The notes: a model not told the origin generated them from the letters alone. A DNA stretch of 64,000 bases from JBPEWY01 sp965224095 (GCA_965224095.1 OZ245039.1:248001-312000), one strand, 5' to 3'. Shown: positions 43,915 through 54,170, counted from the first letter of the stretch. Numbers and translations: made by a program.

Positions 43915-46695
43915 CTAAAACCACTTTCGCGTAAAAAGGCCGATAAGGGTACGGGGGCTCAGCGTGACGATAAAGCGTATTTTCTGATCGTAATTGGGTT
44001 GGGCTATTTCCCATCCGTTATTGGAATAAAGCGGGAAATACAATTCAAAATAATCGGTTACCAGATTTAACCGGATCCCTGAATCGTATACAAAATGGGC
44101 TTTTTCAGAACGGTTTTTCAGGAAACCAACATCGCCGTAAAGTTCTACCCAGCGCCATAAATTCACGCTGGCATTAGAGGTAAGTATCCAATCGTTAGCA
44201 AAATCATAATCGATCTTCGACTTAAAACCGCCTTCGGCAATAATTAACTGCTGGCTGTAAATTCCCGAATCTTCCGAACGCCCCAGGTAATCGTAATCAA
44301 AGAGATAATCTGTAGGCCGGTCCAGCGCATAACTGAAAAAGTCGGAATTGGTTTCGTTTCGGAGGAACTTACCCGCAAAAAACCGAATATTAAGCTGAGT
44401 ATTGTTTTGGAATAATCTTCTGAATTCCGCATTTATCGAAACCTTTGAGAATTTATCGGCGATCTGTAAATCGGTAAACCAGGAAAAATATTTTATAATA
44501 TCGTTATTAAAATGGTTATACCGGATATTAAAAACGCTGTAATCAGGATCGGTTTCCACATCGGTTGACGGATCTCTGAAAACACTTACATATCGGGCAA
44601 AGAGAAATCTTCTCTCATTTGACCGCAGGTCTTCACCTCGAAAGCCAAAAGCAATTGACGGGGTTACCGTGGAATAGCGCAACCCGGGATTATAGTGAAA
44701 ACTGGCACCGGAAATACTGGCATCCATTCTGTACAGCGCACTGTTTTTAAAATAATTCCTGTAACTCAGCCTCCCTGAGCCCACCCAGGTTTTTTCTTTG
44801 GTGGCATACATGGGTTTCAAATCGTATACAAAGGGGCGTTCCAGCAGCGTTTTATTATATATGCGCATACCAGGGGTTACTCCGTCGTATATATTAAATG
44901 TCATCACCGGAACATAAAACATCTGGTTGTAATACGGGTCTTCGGCATCTTTAAAAAACTGAAATTTTAATTTTTTGTTACTGGAAAGGAAACCTCCCAG
45001 CGTTCGCCAGTTATTGCGCTGGTTAAATTCTGGAATTATCTTATCGAAATTGAGCACCAAACGTTCCGTATTACCTCTCGGAATGGTTATGGTTTTCTCC
45101 CGGTCAATGGCTTCGATCCACAACCTGGAAACTACCGAGTCTTTATTAATTCCGAAGAGCGATATGGGAACCCGGGTATTGCTTTTATTTTTAATGGTTA
45201 CGGAAACCGAATCTTCCGTTTTTACCAGATTGGTGATCTTAAAATCTATTTTTTTATTCCCGTGAACATATTCGTCAAAAAACCAATCAATATTCTTATG
45301 CGCATACCGGGACAGGATATTCTTAAATTGCTGCCCGGAGGCGGGAATAAGTTTGTTTTCTCTGTAAAAATCCTTGATTGCCAGCGGAATTTTATGCCCC
45401 TCCAGATAACTGTCCAGATATACCAGTCCGAGTCCGGCTTTGTATTTATTGGCGATCTTATCGTTAAATTTAATCAGGGAATCCCGGGAAGTGGTCAGGG
45501 GTTGATCTAAATTTTTCCGGGCCATTAGCATATACAGAAAAGGATACTGATCGTTAAAATCCATCTGAGCCAGGTGAAAACTCCGGATTCCCCATATTTT
45601 TGATAGCTTCCCCAGGAGTTTGGTATCCGGATAATGCGTTTCCACGTATTTTATCATCAGGTAGTTCTGGAGCGCATCGGTTATCCATTTTTCTTTCCGC
45701 GGGTTTACATAAATGGTGTTGTACAGGAACTTGTCTAAAACGGTTTTTAAGACTTTCAATTCGTATTGAAATTCCTCGGAATACGGGCGTAAGAAGGAGG
45801 GAAGCTGATTAATACCGTACAGTGGATTCTTACGGTAGTCTTTTTCACTGATAACGAGGGACGAATGCGGATAGGCTCCCAGGTATTTCGTTATAAAATT
45901 ACCCACTCTTTCAATGGAAAGTCCTTTTTTTAAATCCGGTAAATCTTTCGCCTGAATATTCGTGGTAACGGTAAGACTCGGTGTTTTATAGGTGGTGAAT
46001 TCCTCAGACGGACGGAGAATTAAATGGCAGTCCAGCCTAATTTTACTGTGTAGTGCCACCTGTTTATATGAAGCGATAAGCACTTCGTTATCCCTTTCAA
46101 AATCGGTAGTCAGGTAGAGTTTTTCCGGATATTTAAGGAGGATTTGATGGTCTGAAGGCATCAGAAACATATCGTCCAGGTCTTTATTATTTTCCAGTCT
46201 CCAGGCTCCATCGTATACCACGGGGGTCAGGTACCAGTATTTCAGGTTATACCCACCGTTTTCTTCATAGCCGTAACCCGTAAAGCGTGAAGAAGGAAGC
46301 TTTACGATATAAGATAACCTTATGCGTTGCGAGCGCCCGGGATAAATGGGGAAATTTAACTGAATTCGGATCGCATCGAATTTCTTCGAGCGTTCCCATT
46401 TCAGAAACTTAAAATTTTTATCAGCTACGGTAAGGATTTTGGTATGGCCCCGTTCTTCTTTATCTGCCAGGTGAAGTGATTTGTTGAATTCTTCGGTAAA
46501 GCGTTGTGTAAGGGCCGTATTTTTTTTTGAATATCCTTCCATCCAGTCATTCAGATAAATTTCATTTAACGTATCTTTTGACTGATTGAAAAAGGTAATC
46601 TCCTGTTGTATATTAATCGTTTTACTCTCCGGAATTATAGCCGCCGTTATTTTGTGCTTGTCCTGAGCGCAAAGTTTGACACCCATTAACAGCAA
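43915..46695 (-). CDS. M1 aminopeptidase-like protein fused to an outer-membrane beta-barrel, zinc site lost
   Basis: A 926-residue exported protein. The N-terminal part (about 15-450) follows the M1 peptidase plan, but no HExxH occurs: the equivalent region (about 310-350) reads LKTVLDKFLYNTIY...EKWITDALQNYL, so the zinc ligands are missing. From about 610 on, alternating aromatic strands (LSYRNYFKN, FEFRGED-like turns, final KWF) indicate a C-terminal outer-membrane barrel ending in Phe. The listed start is TTG 46695, but the frame continues upstream with LKPLIYISLLLL, a better signal peptide, to a CTG at 46722; no ATG or GTG exists there. It is probably a non-catalytic binding or transport protein. 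Confidence 0.8.
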   Translation of the reverse strand: MLLMGVKLCAQDKHKITAAIIPESKTINIQQEITFFNQSKDTLNEIYLNDWMEGYSKKNTALTQRFTEEFNKSLHLADKEERGHTKILTVADKNFKFLKWERSKKFDAIRIQLNFPIYPGRSQRIRLSYIVKLPSSRFTGYGYEENGGYNLKYWYLTPVVYDGAWRLENNKDLDDMFLMPSDHQILLKYPEKLYLTTDFERDNEVLIASYKQVALHSKIRLDCHLILRPSEEFTTYKTPSLTVTTNIQAKDLPDLKKGLSIERVGNFITKYLGAYPHSSLVISEKDYRKNPLYGINQLPSFLRPYSEEFQYELKVLKTVLDKFLYNTIYVNPRKEKWITDALQNYLMIKYVETHYPDTKLLGKLSKIWGIRSFHLAQMDFNDQYPFLYMLMARKNLDQPLTTSRDSLIKFNDKIANKYKAGLGLVYLDSYLEGHKIPLAIKDFYRENKLIPASGQQFKNILSRYAHKNIDWFFDEYVHGNKKIDFKITNLVKTEDSVSVTIKNKSNTRVPISLFGINKDSVVSRLWIEAIDREKTITIPRGNTERLVLNFDKIIPEFNQRNNWRTLGGFLSSNKKLKFQFFKDAEDPYYNQMFYVPVMTFNIYDGVTPGMRIYNKTLLERPFVYDLKPMYATKEKTWVGSGRLSYRNYFKNSALYRMDASISGASFHYNPGLRYSTVTPSIAFGFRGEDLRSNERRFLFARYVSVFRDPSTDVETDPDYSVFNIRYNHFNNDIIKYFSWFTDLQIADKFSKVSINAEFRRLFQNNTQLNIRFFAGKFLRNETNSDFFSYALDRPTDYLFDYDYLGRSEDSGIYSQQLIIAEGGFKSKIDYDFANDWILTSNASVNLWRWVELYGDVGFLKNRSEKAHFVYDSGIRLNLVTDYFELYFPLYSNNGWEIAQPNYDQKIRFIVTLSPRTLIGLFTRKWF

Positions 46696-46801
46696 TAATG
46701 ATATGTAAATAAGGGGTTTCAGAACTTAAGATTTAGTGCATATTGTATCACGGGGCTTATAAATTAAACGGGCTCAACCGTATTTTATTAATATATCCGG
46801 A

Positions 46802-47491
46802 TTAAAAATTCGGGCTGAGATTATATTTCCGGTAAAAATTATCCAGAATTTCAATAACCTCATCTTCCGAATCGACCACATGGATCAAATCCATATCTTC
46901 CGGGCTTACGTTACTGTATCTATCCAACAGTGTAGCTTTTACCCAGTCAATAAGTCCTCCCCAGAAATCGGAACTTACAAGAATTATGGGAAACTTATCG
47001 ATCTTATTGGTTTGTATCAACGTAATGGCCTCAAACAGTTCGTCCAGGGTTCCAAATCCTCCCGGCATAACAACGAATCCCTGAGAATATTTAACAAACA
47101 TAACCTTTCTGACAAAGAAATAGTCAAAGTTCAAATTCTTATCCTGGTCTATATACGGGTTATCGTGTTGTTCAAACGGCAATTCAATATTCAGCCCAAC
47201 CGAAGTACCGCCGCCTAAATGAGCTCCTTTATTACCCGCTTCCATGATACCGGGGCCTCCGCCCGTGATAACCCCGTAACCCGCCTCTACAATACGCCGG
47301 GCAACAGATTCCGCAAGTTTATAATACTTGTGATCGGGTTTCGTTCTTGCCGATCCGAAAACCGATACGCAAGGGCCTATCTCGCTCATTTTTTCAAAAC
47401 CACTGACAAACTCTCCCATAATTTTAAATATGGCCCAGGAATCATTGGTTTTTATTTCATTCCACCCTTTGTGATGCATTTCTTTTCTCAT
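46802..47491 (-). CDS. LOG family protein (TIGR00730 type)
   Basis: A 229-residue Rossmann-like protein with GGGPGIMEAGNKGAH and PGGFGTLDELFEAI, the two signatures of the lysine decarboxylase-like/LOG family. Characterised members are cytokinin-activating phosphoribohydrolases or nucleotide 5'-monophosphate nucleosidases; the true substrate here is unknown. The N-terminal extension (KGWNEIKTNDSWAIFKIM) is typical of the bacterial form. It lies 31 bases downstream of uvrA on the same strand. Confidence 0.9.
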   Translation of the reverse strand: MRKEMHHKGWNEIKTNDSWAIFKIMGEFVSGFEKMSEIGPCVSVFGSARTKPDHKYYKLAESVARRIVEAGYGVITGGGPGIMEAGNKGAHLGGGTSVGLNIELPFEQHDNPYIDQDKNLNFDYFFVRKVMFVKYSQGFVVMPGGFGTLDELFEAITLIQTNKIDKFPIILVSSDFWGGLIDWVKATLLDRYSNVSPEDMDLIHVVDSEDEVIEILDNFYRKYNLSPNF

Positions 47492-47522
47492 AGCTTTTCA
47501 ATGTTATTTGGACGCAAACATG

Positions 47523-50354
47523 CTAAAGTAGTTCTTTTTTTAAATATTGAGCCGTATAACTTTTTTTATCTCGTACTAATTGTTCGGGGGTTCCGGTCGC
47601 TACAATTTTACCGCCGCCTTTTCCACCTTCGTAACCGATATCGATAATATGGTCTACCATTTTAATAACATCCATATTATGTTCGATAATCAATACGGTA
47701 TTTCCCTTATTGACCAGCCTGTTCAGTACCTCCATCAAAACGCGTATGTCTTCGAAGTGTAAACCGGTTGTGGGCTCATCAAGAATATAAAATGTATTCC
47801 CGGTATCTTTTTTAGACAGTTCGGTAGCCAGTTTAATACGTTGTGCTTCTCCGCCGGAAAGGGTGGTTGATTGTTGTCCCAGGGTAATATACCCCAGGCC
47901 CACATCCTGAATGGTTTTTAATTTCCGGTATATTTTCGGGATATTCTCAAAAAAAGCCACCGCCTCGTTTATGGTCATTCCCAAAACATCGGCAATCGAT
48001 TTTCCCTTATATCGGATCTCCAGAGTTTCTCTGTTAAAGCGCTTTCCCTGGCAGGTTTCGCACTCCACGTAAACATCGGGCAGGAAATTCATTTCAATAA
48101 CGCGTAAACCGCCTCCCTGGCAGGTTTCGCACCGCCCTCCTTTAACATTAAAACTAAACCTGCCGGGTTTATACCCGCGGATCATAGCTTCGGGGGTCTT
48201 GGTAAACAGGCTCCTTATTTCACTGAAAACACCGGTATAAGTAGCCGGATTAGACCGCGGTGTTCTGCCGATGGGGCTTTGGTTGATATCTATAACCTTA
48301 TCAATATATTCCAGGCCGCCAATGCTCTTATAGGGCATGGGTTTTTTAACGGCTCTGAAGAAATGCTGATTCAGGATAGGGTAGAGGGTTTCATTGATCA
48401 ATGTGGATTTCCCGCTTCCGGAAACTCCCGTAACCCCTATCATTTTACCCAATGGAATCTCAATATCCACATTTTTTAAGTTGTTTCCGGTACAACCCTT
48501 TAATTTTAAGGTTTTTCCGCTGCCTTTTCTTCGCAGTTCCGGAACTGCAATTTCTTTAGTTCCGTTTAGGTAATCTGCAGTAAGGGTATGATGCAGCATG
48601 AGTTCGGTTGGAGCGCCTTCCGAGATAATCTCTCCTCCGTGTCTGCCCGCTTCCGGCCCTATGTCTATTACATGATCGGCATGCAGGATCATGTCTTTAT
48701 CATGTTCTACCACAATAACCGAATTGCCCAGATCACGCAAAGAAGTCAACGATTTGATAAGGCGTTCGTTATCCCGTTGATGCAGCCCGATACTGGGTTC
48801 ATCCAGAATGTATAAAACACCTACCAGTTGCGATCCTATTTGTGTGGCCAGCCGTATCCGCTGGGCTTCTCCGCCGGAAAGTGATTTGGAACTCCTGTTG
48901 AGCGACAGATAATTCAGGCCTACATCGAGCAAAAATGTAATACGGGCATTGATTTCTTTCAGGATTTCTTCGGCTATTATAAATTGTTTTTGTGAAATTC
49001 TTTCTTTTAAATTGCTGAAAAACGCTGCCAGATCGGTAATATCCATCGCTGCTAAATCGGCAATATTTTTTCCGTCTATTTTAAAGTAAAGCGATTCCTT
49101 TTTTAAACGAGACCCTTCACAATCAGGGCATTTTACCTTATCCATATAATCTTTTGCCCATCGCTTAATGACCGTAGATTCACTTTCTTCGAATTGATTT
49201 TTGAGGAAGTTTACAATCCCTTCGTAATCAATTTTATAATCTCTGGTAATCCCCAGTGTTTTGGAAGCTACCGAGAATTTCTCATTCCCTCCGTAGAGGA
49301 TAATATCAAGGGCGTCGTTCGGAATGTCTTTAATGGGATCGGTAAGTTTGAACTCGTAGCGTTCGGCAATGGTTTCCATCTGTTTGAAAGCCCAGGAACG
49401 CTTGTATTCTCCCAGGGGAGCAATTCCGCCTCCCTGAATCGTGAAGTTTTTATTGGGAATAATCTTGGCCTCATTCACCTGATAAATGCTTCCCAGGCCC
49501 TTACAAGCCGGGCACATTCCCTTTGGGGAGTTAAATGAGAACGTATTGGGTTCCGGATTCGGATATGAAATCCCACTTGCCGGGCACATCAGGTTTCTGC
49601 TGAAATAGCGAACTTTATTATCTTCATGATCCAACACCATCATTACATCTTCACCGTGATACATGGCCGTGTTAATGGTTTCCATCAATCTCTTTTCCAA
49701 TTCCGGAGTTCCCGAGATTTTCAGTCGGTCGATCACAATTTCAATATCGTGTGTTTTATAGCGGTCTACTTTCATTCCCTGTTCCACATCCAGTATTTCA
49801 CCATCAACCCGTACCTTTACAAATCCCTGTTTACCGATTTGTTCGAATAACTCTCTGTAATGTCCTTTCCTGGATTGAATGACCGGCGATAAAACACTGA
49901 TTTTCTTTCCGTGGAAATTGGCAATGATCAGGTCTTTAATCTGCTCATCGCTGTAACTAACCATCTTTTGTCCGGTATTGTAGCTAAAAGCATCGCTGGC
50001 CCGGGCAAAGAGCAGTCTTAAAAAATCGTAGATTTCCGTAATTGTACCCACGGTGGAACGCGGAGATTTTGATGTGGTTTTTTGCTCAATAGCAATTACC
50101 GGCGATAAGCCGTCAATTTTATCAACATCCGGGCGTTCCAGGCCACCGAGGAATTGTCGGGCATAGGCCGAAAATGTTTCTATATAACGACGCTGTCCTT
50201 CCGCATAAATGGTATCGAAGGCAAGTGATGATTTACCGCTTCCCGAAAGCCCGGTGATAACTACCAGCTTTTCTCTGGGAATGGTAACGTCAATATCCTT
50301 CAGATTGTGAACGCGAGCACCTTTAACTTCAATATTTTCTTCGTAAATAGACAT
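47523..50354 (-). CDS. uvrA: Excinuclease ABC subunit A
   Basis: A 943-residue DNA damage sensor of nucleotide excision repair. The start MSIYEENIEVKGARVHNLK is preferred: a candidate -7 box (50370-50377) overlaps the alternative start at 50372. Two ABC domains: Walker A GLSGSGKSS with LSGGEAQRIRLATQIG in the first half, and GVSGSGKST with LSGGEAQRIKLATELSK in the second. Zinc-finger cysteines are seen in CPACKGLG, CPDCEG and CETCQGGG/CETCQGKR. Full length. The LOG gene follows closely. Confidence 0.98.
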   Translation of the reverse strand: MSIYEENIEVKGARVHNLKDIDVTIPREKLVVITGLSGSGKSSLAFDTIYAEGQRRYIETFSAYARQFLGGLERPDVDKIDGLSPVIAIEQKTTSKSPRSTVGTITEIYDFLRLLFARASDAFSYNTGQKMVSYSDEQIKDLIIANFHGKKISVLSPVIQSRKGHYRELFEQIGKQGFVKVRVDGEILDVEQGMKVDRYKTHDIEIVIDRLKISGTPELEKRLMETINTAMYHGEDVMMVLDHEDNKVRYFSRNLMCPASGISYPNPEPNTFSFNSPKGMCPACKGLGSIYQVNEAKIIPNKNFTIQGGGIAPLGEYKRSWAFKQMETIAERYEFKLTDPIKDIPNDALDIILYGGNEKFSVASKTLGITRDYKIDYEGIVNFLKNQFEESESTVIKRWAKDYMDKVKCPDCEGSRLKKESLYFKIDGKNIADLAAMDITDLAAFFSNLKERISQKQFIIAEEILKEINARITFLLDVGLNYLSLNRSSKSLSGGEAQRIRLATQIGSQLVGVLYILDEPSIGLHQRDNERLIKSLTSLRDLGNSVIVVEHDKDMILHADHVIDIGPEAGRHGGEIISEGAPTELMLHHTLTADYLNGTKEIAVPELRRKGSGKTLKLKGCTGNNLKNVDIEIPLGKMIGVTGVSGSGKSTLINETLYPILNQHFFRAVKKPMPYKSIGGLEYIDKVIDINQSPIGRTPRSNPATYTGVFSEIRSLFTKTPEAMIRGYKPGRFSFNVKGGRCETCQGGGLRVIEMNFLPDVYVECETCQGKRFNRETLEIRYKGKSIADVLGMTINEAVAFFENIPKIYRKLKTIQDVGLGYITLGQQSTTLSGGEAQRIKLATELSKKDTGNTFYILDEPTTGLHFEDIRVLMEVLNRLVNKGNTVLIIEHNMDVIKMVDHIIDIGYEGGKGGGKIVATGTPEQLVRDKKSYTAQYLKKELL

Positions 50355-50369
50355 GAAATGGCAAAGTTG

Positions 50370-50377
50370 CAAAAGTA
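50370..50377 (-). promoter_or_regulatory. Candidate -7 element (TACTTTTG) of uvrA
   Basis: TACTTTTG on the minus strand, 15 bases before ATG 50354. If used, the 5' leader would be only a few bases, so this is tentative. Confidence 0.4.
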
Positions 50378-50420
50378 CAATTTAAAGCTGGAAAAAGGAA
50401 ATACAGGTTTAATAAATCTG

Positions 50421-51134
50421 TTAGGGTGTTGCCAGAACATTACCCATATCCAGTTCCAGGAATAAAAGCCTGTGAGAGGTAGCCAGTTGTACACCGCTCT
50501 CCATGGTTTTCCACGCTTCCCAACTCGCTTCCAAACCGCCAATGGGGATGATATCTACCCACATTTTATATCCGATGGGGCGGTTGTTTTTGTCCAGGAT
50601 CCAAAGATAAGAATCGCCCGGTGTAGTGCCTCCCCGGGTATAGGTAACCAGCAAGGCCGGTTTTCGACTATCCGTTTCAACCAGGCTTCTGCGTACTCCG
50701 GGGTCAAATAATTTATGAGGGGCTACCAGCCAGAAGGAATCATTATTAAAGTAATCGATGGCTTTTTGAATCAATTTTTGCTTATCCGCCTCATTTTTAA
50801 TTTCTTCTTCGGCTTTATAGGCTTTGTTCCGTGCAGGGTGAGCGAAGTTTAGTATTACCTTATATTTTTTCCAGTACACTTTAACCGTTTGCTCTTTCCT
50901 GTTCCATTTATAATGGTGGCGCCCTTTAAAAGTCCACTCCAGATAACCGGTGGCAAGATAAGCATCGTGATTTACCGCTTTTTGGATTTTCAAGGCCAGT
51001 GTATCCGCTTCCGGGCCTTCTTTTCCTATCGGTAATGGCTCATTATATACGGCGTACATAATGCCAAAAAACAACAGGCTGGGGAGCGTGAAAAAGATAA
51101 TTATCCCAAGGATAATCTTAAGGGTTCGCTTCAT
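50421..51134 (-). CDS. Conserved hypothetical membrane-anchored protein
   Basis: A 237-residue protein with one N-terminal membrane segment (about 7-29), then a soluble extracytoplasmic domain. Motif-like stretches are ATGYLEWTFKGRHHYKWNRKE, DSFWLVAPHKLFDPGVRRSL and WILDKNNRPIGYKMWVDIIPIGG. The beta-strand pattern is reminiscent of lipoprotein-carrier-like folds, but this is only an impression. It is in a minus-strand series with the TMEM175-like gene (42 bases) and uvrA (66 bases). Function unknown. Confidence 0.65.
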   Translation of the reverse strand: MKRTLKIILGIIIFFTLPSLLFFGIMYAVYNEPLPIGKEGPEADTLALKIQKAVNHDAYLATGYLEWTFKGRHHYKWNRKEQTVKVYWKKYKVILNFAHPARNKAYKAEEEIKNEADKQKLIQKAIDYFNNDSFWLVAPHKLFDPGVRRSLVETDSRKPALLVTYTRGGTTPGDSYLWILDKNNRPIGYKMWVDIIPIGGLEASWEAWKTMESGVQLATSHRLLFLELDMGNVLATP

Positions 51135-51176
51135 AAAACTTTAAAATAGAGACTTTCGGGTGGTCTAAAATATGGA

Positions 51177-51752
51177 TTAATTTAATAACAGCCTCTCTAT
51201 ACGCTTATCCGGTACGATCCATAAAGCGGCTACCAGCACAAAAAGCACACACCCCACCCAACTACTGATCAGCGACACTAAGATGGCGATTACGTAGATA
51301 ATCAACGAAATAATCCCCTTAAAATCTTTTCCGTAGGCCTGGGCTAATTTCGATCCTTCTTCCTGTGTTTGAATCAGGACTTTGGAAAGTAAAAAATAGG
51401 CAAGGCCAGACATAAGCAATACAAAACCGTAAAGCACTACGGGAATTTTAGCAAATTGATTTTCTCCCATCCAACCGGTAGCAAACGGAATTAAGGATAA
51501 CCAAAACAATAAATGCAGGTTGGCCCATAAAACACGTCCGTTTACTATATGGATAGATTGAAAAAGGTGATGGTGATTATTCCAGTAAATACCGAGGTAA
51601 ATAAAACTCAACAGATATCCTCCAAAAATGGGTAGTACGGGTTTAAGCGAAGACAAATCCGTTCCTTCCGGCACTTTCATTTCCAGTACCATAATGGTAA
51701 TAATAATAGCCAGTACGCCATCGCTAAATGCTTCGATTCGTCCTTTGGTCAT
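51177..51752 (-). CDS. TMEM175/DUF1211 family membrane protein
   Basis: A 191-residue protein starting MTKGRIEAFSDGVLAIIITIMVLE; the longer frame adds 11 unlikely residues. The R-x3-FSDG motif in the first helix is the hallmark of bacterial TMEM175 potassium channels, which form tetramers of six-helix subunits. Six hydrophobic segments are visible, with NHHHLFQ after the third. It may conduct K+ or related cations across the inner membrane. Context gives no clear pathway. Confidence 0.87.
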   Translation of the reverse strand: MTKGRIEAFSDGVLAIIITIMVLEMKVPEGTDLSSLKPVLPIFGGYLLSFIYLGIYWNNHHHLFQSIHIVNGRVLWANLHLLFWLSLIPFATGWMGENQFAKIPVVLYGFVLLMSGLAYFLLSKVLIQTQEEGSKLAQAYGKDFKGIISLIIYVIAILVSLISSWVGCVLFVLVAALWIVPDKRIERLLLN

Positions 51753-51842
51753 GATCTGAGGTATTAACCGGTTAAATAATAGCATTCAACCGGGAATTGC
51801 TTATTCAATAACGAAAGAACTGCTTATTTCTTGTACAACAGC

Positions 51843-53528
51843 TTAAAACCCCACGCCGGCATCATCGCCCCTGCGATCGGCTCCTGCCTCCAGGCGTCCA
51901 TCGGGAAGCACCCTGATGGCATCTACTTTTCCTATTACCGGTGTGGTTCCTTCATCGATGGTATAACCTTTTGCCTTTAACTCATTTAACAGGGCTTCCG
52001 GAAAGGCATCGGGTTCCATTTTAATGACATCGGGTAACCACTGGTGATGGAAACGCGGCGCATTTACCGCCTCCTGCATACTCATTTTAAACTCATATAC
52101 ATTGAGGATGGTTTGTAAAACCGAAGTAATAATCGTCGATCCTCCCGGAGTACCCACTACCATCCACAGCTTCCCATTTTTTTCAACTAATGTGGGAGTC
52201 ATAGAGCTGAGCATTCTTTTTCCGGGAGCAATACTGTTTGCCTCGGCACCTATTAAGCCAAACATATTGGGAATTCCAGGTTTTGCACTAAAATCATCCA
52301 TTTCATTATTGAGAAAAAAGCCTAACTCATCCGAATAGAGTTTGGAGCCGTAAGCTCCATTGATGGTAGTAGTGGCGGAAACGGCATTTCCAAAGGGATC
52401 AACAATAGAATAATGAGTGGTTTGGTCGCTTTCCACAATAGTAATGTTTCCATGAGATACTTCGGAGGACGGTGTGGCGTGATCAAATGAGAAATCCCGC
52501 ATACGATTGGTTAAATATCCTGTATCTAACAGCGTATCCATAGGGATGGATACAAAATCAGGATCGCCCAGGAAGTAATTTCGGTCTGCATAAGCCCTGC
52601 GTTCCGCTTCCGTAATTAGTTGGATGGATTTTAAGGAATTGTGCCCGTATTCGGAAAGGTTGTAAGGTTCAATCATTTGCATTATCTGCGCTAATGTTGT
52701 GCCTCCACTGCTAGGCGGACTCATCGAAATAACTTTCAGGTCCTGGTATTGAAAAACAATGGGTGCTCTCCATCGCACTTTATAATTAGCCAGGTCTTCC
52801 TCGGTAATATAACCACCGCGTTCCTGTAAAAACGCGGCCAGTTTTCTAGCTGTTTCGCCTTTGTAAAATTCATCACTGCCGTTTTTATAAATGCGTTGTA
52901 GCGTGGCGGCAAGCGCCTTATATTTAATGGTGTCTCCCTCTTTATAAGGGAATGCCAGTAAGGTAGAGTCGCCACTTTCCTGCACAATTAACGCTCTGTA
53001 TTTATCCAGGCGTTTTTCCTGTTTACGGGTAACTACCACCCCGCGTTTGGCCAATTCGATAACCGGCTCTAATAACTCTTTCATGGGGAGCGTTCCGAAT
53101 TTTTCGTGTACTGCAAAAACACCCGCAACGGTTCCCGGAACCCCGACGGCAGTTGCTCCCAGAATACTTTTCCCGGGAGTCACATTCCCCAGCGAATCCA
53201 GGTACATATCTTTATGGGCCGCCAGTGGAGCTTTTTCCCGGTAATCAATTCCTCCTACGGTACCGTCGGCCATTCGGTACACCATAAAACCTCCGCCACC
53301 CAAATTACCTGCATAGGGGTAGGCCACTGCCAGAGCCAGTTCTGTAGCTACCATGGCATCGAAAGCATTTCCCCCCTTTTTTAAAACCTCCGATCCGATC
53401 CGGGAGGCTTCCACACGAGCAGATACTACCATGGCCTTTTTGGTTACAAGCCCGGTAGGTTGTATTCTTTTTTCCGTTTTACAACTGTAAATACACAGTA
53501 GCAGTAATAACAGGATTCGAATTCTCAT
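51843..53528 (-). CDS. ggt: Gamma-glutamyltransferase
   Basis: A 561-residue lipoprotein precursor (signal ending L-C-I-Y-S-C). It cleaves gamma-glutamyl bonds of glutathione and related peptides in the periplasm. The proenzyme splits itself before the catalytic Thr in DQTTHYSIVDPFGNAVSATTT, and the small subunit shows NNEMDDFS, SSMTPTLVEKNG and GTPGGSTIITSVLQ. The large-subunit Arg motif region DYREKAPLAAHKDMYLD is intact. It overlaps the AcpH-like gene by 4 bases, so the two are co-expressed. Confidence 0.94.
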   Translation of the reverse strand: MRIRILLLLLLCIYSCKTEKRIQPTGLVTKKAMVVSARVEASRIGSEVLKKGGNAFDAMVATELALAVAYPYAGNLGGGGFMVYRMADGTVGGIDYREKAPLAAHKDMYLDSLGNVTPGKSILGATAVGVPGTVAGVFAVHEKFGTLPMKELLEPVIELAKRGVVVTRKQEKRLDKYRALIVQESGDSTLLAFPYKEGDTIKYKALAATLQRIYKNGSDEFYKGETARKLAAFLQERGGYITEEDLANYKVRWRAPIVFQYQDLKVISMSPPSSGGTTLAQIMQMIEPYNLSEYGHNSLKSIQLITEAERRAYADRNYFLGDPDFVSIPMDTLLDTGYLTNRMRDFSFDHATPSSEVSHGNITIVESDQTTHYSIVDPFGNAVSATTTINGAYGSKLYSDELGFFLNNEMDDFSAKPGIPNMFGLIGAEANSIAPGKRMLSSMTPTLVEKNGKLWMVVGTPGGSTIITSVLQTILNVYEFKMSMQEAVNAPRFHHQWLPDVIKMEPDAFPEALLNELKAKGYTIDEGTTPVIGKVDAIRVLPDGRLEAGADRRGDDAGVGF

Positions 53529-54115
53529 AGGTGAATTGATTTTAGTTTATAATCTGAAAAGCTAATTAATTCGTCAAAAAAAGAAGTGAATTCCGCTTCA
53601 AAACCCTGGTAGTTCTCTTCCAGGTCTACAATGGCAAAATTCATTTTAGATCGATTTTTAGTGCGTCTGTTCATTCCGTCCAGCACTCTTGATATCCCTT
53701 CCATTTTCGCATAATTATACAACCAGTTATCGGCAATCATATAGGGAATCATTCTTTGTATGGAAGGGGGGAGGATTTCGAAATGATCTTCGAGAAGATC
53801 ATAAAAATCATTTACGTAAATATCCAGTGGGATTGTTGAATAATCGCTCCAGTTCTTCGCTAAAAAATGATCGTAAAATATATCGATAATTACACCGCTG
53901 TAAAGTCCGTAGCGTTCCTGTAATCGTCGTTTGCTTTTTCTAAAAGTGGCATGAGCATCGGTAAATGTATCTATTTCTCTGTGTAGTAATATGCCCCGCT
54001 GAATTTCCTTTTCGAATTTCTGATATTTCTTTCCCCGAATGGCATCGGCAATAAAATTACCTATTTTAACTTTTGGATTTTCCCCGGACAGGTATATATG
54101 GGCTAAAAAATTCAT
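53525..54115 (-). CDS. ACP phosphodiesterase-like protein (AcpH/DUF479)
   Basis: A 196-residue protein similar to E. coli AcpH, which removes the phosphopantetheine arm from acyl carrier protein. It shows the N-terminal MNFLAHIYLSG, then GNFIADAIRGKKY and GILLHREIDTFTDAH, with His/Asp residues of an HD-like metal site, and IDIFYDHFLAKNW. Length is normal. Its stop overlaps the start of ggt by 4 bases (ATGA). It is divergent from glmM. Confidence 0.87.
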   Translation of the reverse strand: MNFLAHIYLSGENPKVKIGNFIADAIRGKKYQKFEKEIQRGILLHREIDTFTDAHATFRKSKRRLQERYGLYSGVIIDIFYDHFLAKNWSDYSTIPLDIYVNDFYDLLEDHFEILPPSIQRMIPYMIADNWLYNYAKMEGISRVLDGMNRRTKNRSKMNFAIVDLEENYQGFEAEFTSFFDELISFSDYKLKSIHL

Positions 54116-54162
54116 TTATCGAATTTACAAATTCATACGTAAGATTTACTCATTTGAGATTG

Positions 54163-54170
54163 TATATTTG
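54163..54170 (+). promoter_or_regulatory. -7 element (TATATTTG) of glmM
   Basis: TATATTTG is an exact match to TAnnTTTG, 23 bases before ATG 54193. No clear -33 TTG is at the expected spacing. Confidence 0.5.
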
